NCBI GenBank assembly: GCA_017442085.1
Contig: JAFSAW010000063.1
Location: forward strand, 1-48,962
Source of the DNA: Oscillospiraceae bacterium
GTDB lineage: Bacteria; Bacillota; Clostridia; Oscillospirales; Ruminococcaceae
Reading direction: 5' to 3'
Length of the DNA stretch: 48,962 bases
Notes under the pieces: generated by a model
What the model was told of the DNA's origin: nothing
Databases searched by the model: none
The model's input: the letters and a program-made list of their open reading frames with translations, nothing else
Made by a program: the position numbers and the translations under genes
In this document: positions 48,803 to 48,962 of the stretch, in pieces
Position numbering within the stretch: the stretch's first letter is position 1
Layout: each line of letters begins with the position of its first letter

Positions 48803-48962
48803 TTAGTCTCTGTTGTCAAATATATCTATAATGGACTGTGCACACTGTTCGATGTAGTTGTTTTCCACAATGTAGTCGTAACTGCTCTGGAAACCAAGTT
48901 CTTCCTTTGCCTTGAAAAGACGCTGCTTGATTTTGCTTTCGTCTTCTGTGCCGCGGTTTTTA
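48803..48962 (-). CDS. gmk: guanylate kinase, C-terminal part
   Basis: Minus-strand frame open to the right edge and stopping at 48805-48803. The readable 50 or so residues (RGTEDESKIKQRL, then AKEELGFQSSYDYIVENNYIEQCAQSI) match the LID-to-C-terminal end of guanylate kinase, which phosphorylates GMP to GDP. The start is off the window. It lies 20 bases before priA, the expected place at the head of this operon. Confidence 0.88.
   Translation of the reverse strand, partial: KNRGTEDESKIKQRLFKAKEELGFQSSYDYIVENNYIEQCAQSIIDIFDNRD

Overview
The window looks like chromosomal DNA of a low-to-moderate-GC Gram-positive anaerobe of the Clostridia (Bacillota), probably a gut commensal. The evidence is strong AGGAGG-type ribosome binding sites, TTGACA/TATAAT promoters, many intrinsic terminators, two tandem glycine riboswitches, a PASTA-type Ser/Thr kinase inside a classic Bacillota housekeeping operon, a VanW homologue, and an oxygen-sensitive type L-cysteine desulfidase/L-serine lyase. 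No species can be named. No tRNA, rRNA, insertion sequence, prophage or CRISPR array was seen.

Layout. 1-3100: end of an alpha/beta hydrolase gene, a MazG-like pyrophosphohydrolase, a C39/papain-like orphan, a DUF937 protein with a histone-H1-like Lys/Ala/Thr tail, and a four-pass membrane protein with a Cys/His C-terminal module. 3200-5000: tandem glycine riboswitch, terminator and the first of three AGCS Na+/alanine-glycine symporters. 5030-8700: divergent promoters drive an ECF S-component/DUF3842 pair (behind a structured leader) and a TPR-DUF4037-DUF4125 operon whose DUF4037 gene is frameshifted. 8900-16240: small membrane protein, second AGCS symporter (no riboswitch), cytoplasmic parvulin, GH42 beta-galactosidase, MATE exporter, TraX homologue. 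16340-19100: glutaminase, a second divergent peptide deformylase overlapping an AlbA_2-domain gene, a zinc-ribbon membrane peptide, and a YbaK-type aminoacyl-tRNA deacylase. 19240-27190: membrane-anchored 5'-nucleotidase, second glycine riboswitch with the third AGCS symporter, ZIP transporter, Xaa-Pro aminopeptidase with a flavin reductase, and an SLC13/ArsB-type permease. 27250-32700: two-component system, small hydrophilic protein, and a cysteine desulfidase/serine lyase gene with a DAACS transporter. 32850-35500: GLUG-type lipoprotein, VanW, and an unknown membrane-anchored protein.

35650-48962 (minus strand) is one long housekeeping operon, in transcription order gmk(partial)-priA-def-fmt-Zn protease-rsmB-rlmN-stp-pknB-PASTA protein-rsgA-thiN-MBL::deoC. 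It links nucleotide synthesis, replication restart, N-terminal formylation/deformylation, rRNA modification, cell-wall-sensing phosphorylation and ribosome assembly. Three things in it are unusual. The kinase carries an extracellular run of 14-residue CxxC-x4-HxxH units encoded by 42-bp tandem repeats. The next gene is a kinase-less PASTA paralogue. At the end, a metallo-beta-lactamase-fold protein is fused in frame to DeoC across what looks like a lost stop codon.

A physiological theme is amino-acid use: three alanine/glycine symporters, glutaminase, cysteine/serine breakdown with a transporter, and Xaa-Pro peptidase. The best candidates for something new are the Cys/His-tailed kinase, the structured leader of the ECF S gene, and the TPR-DUF4037-DUF4125 operon.
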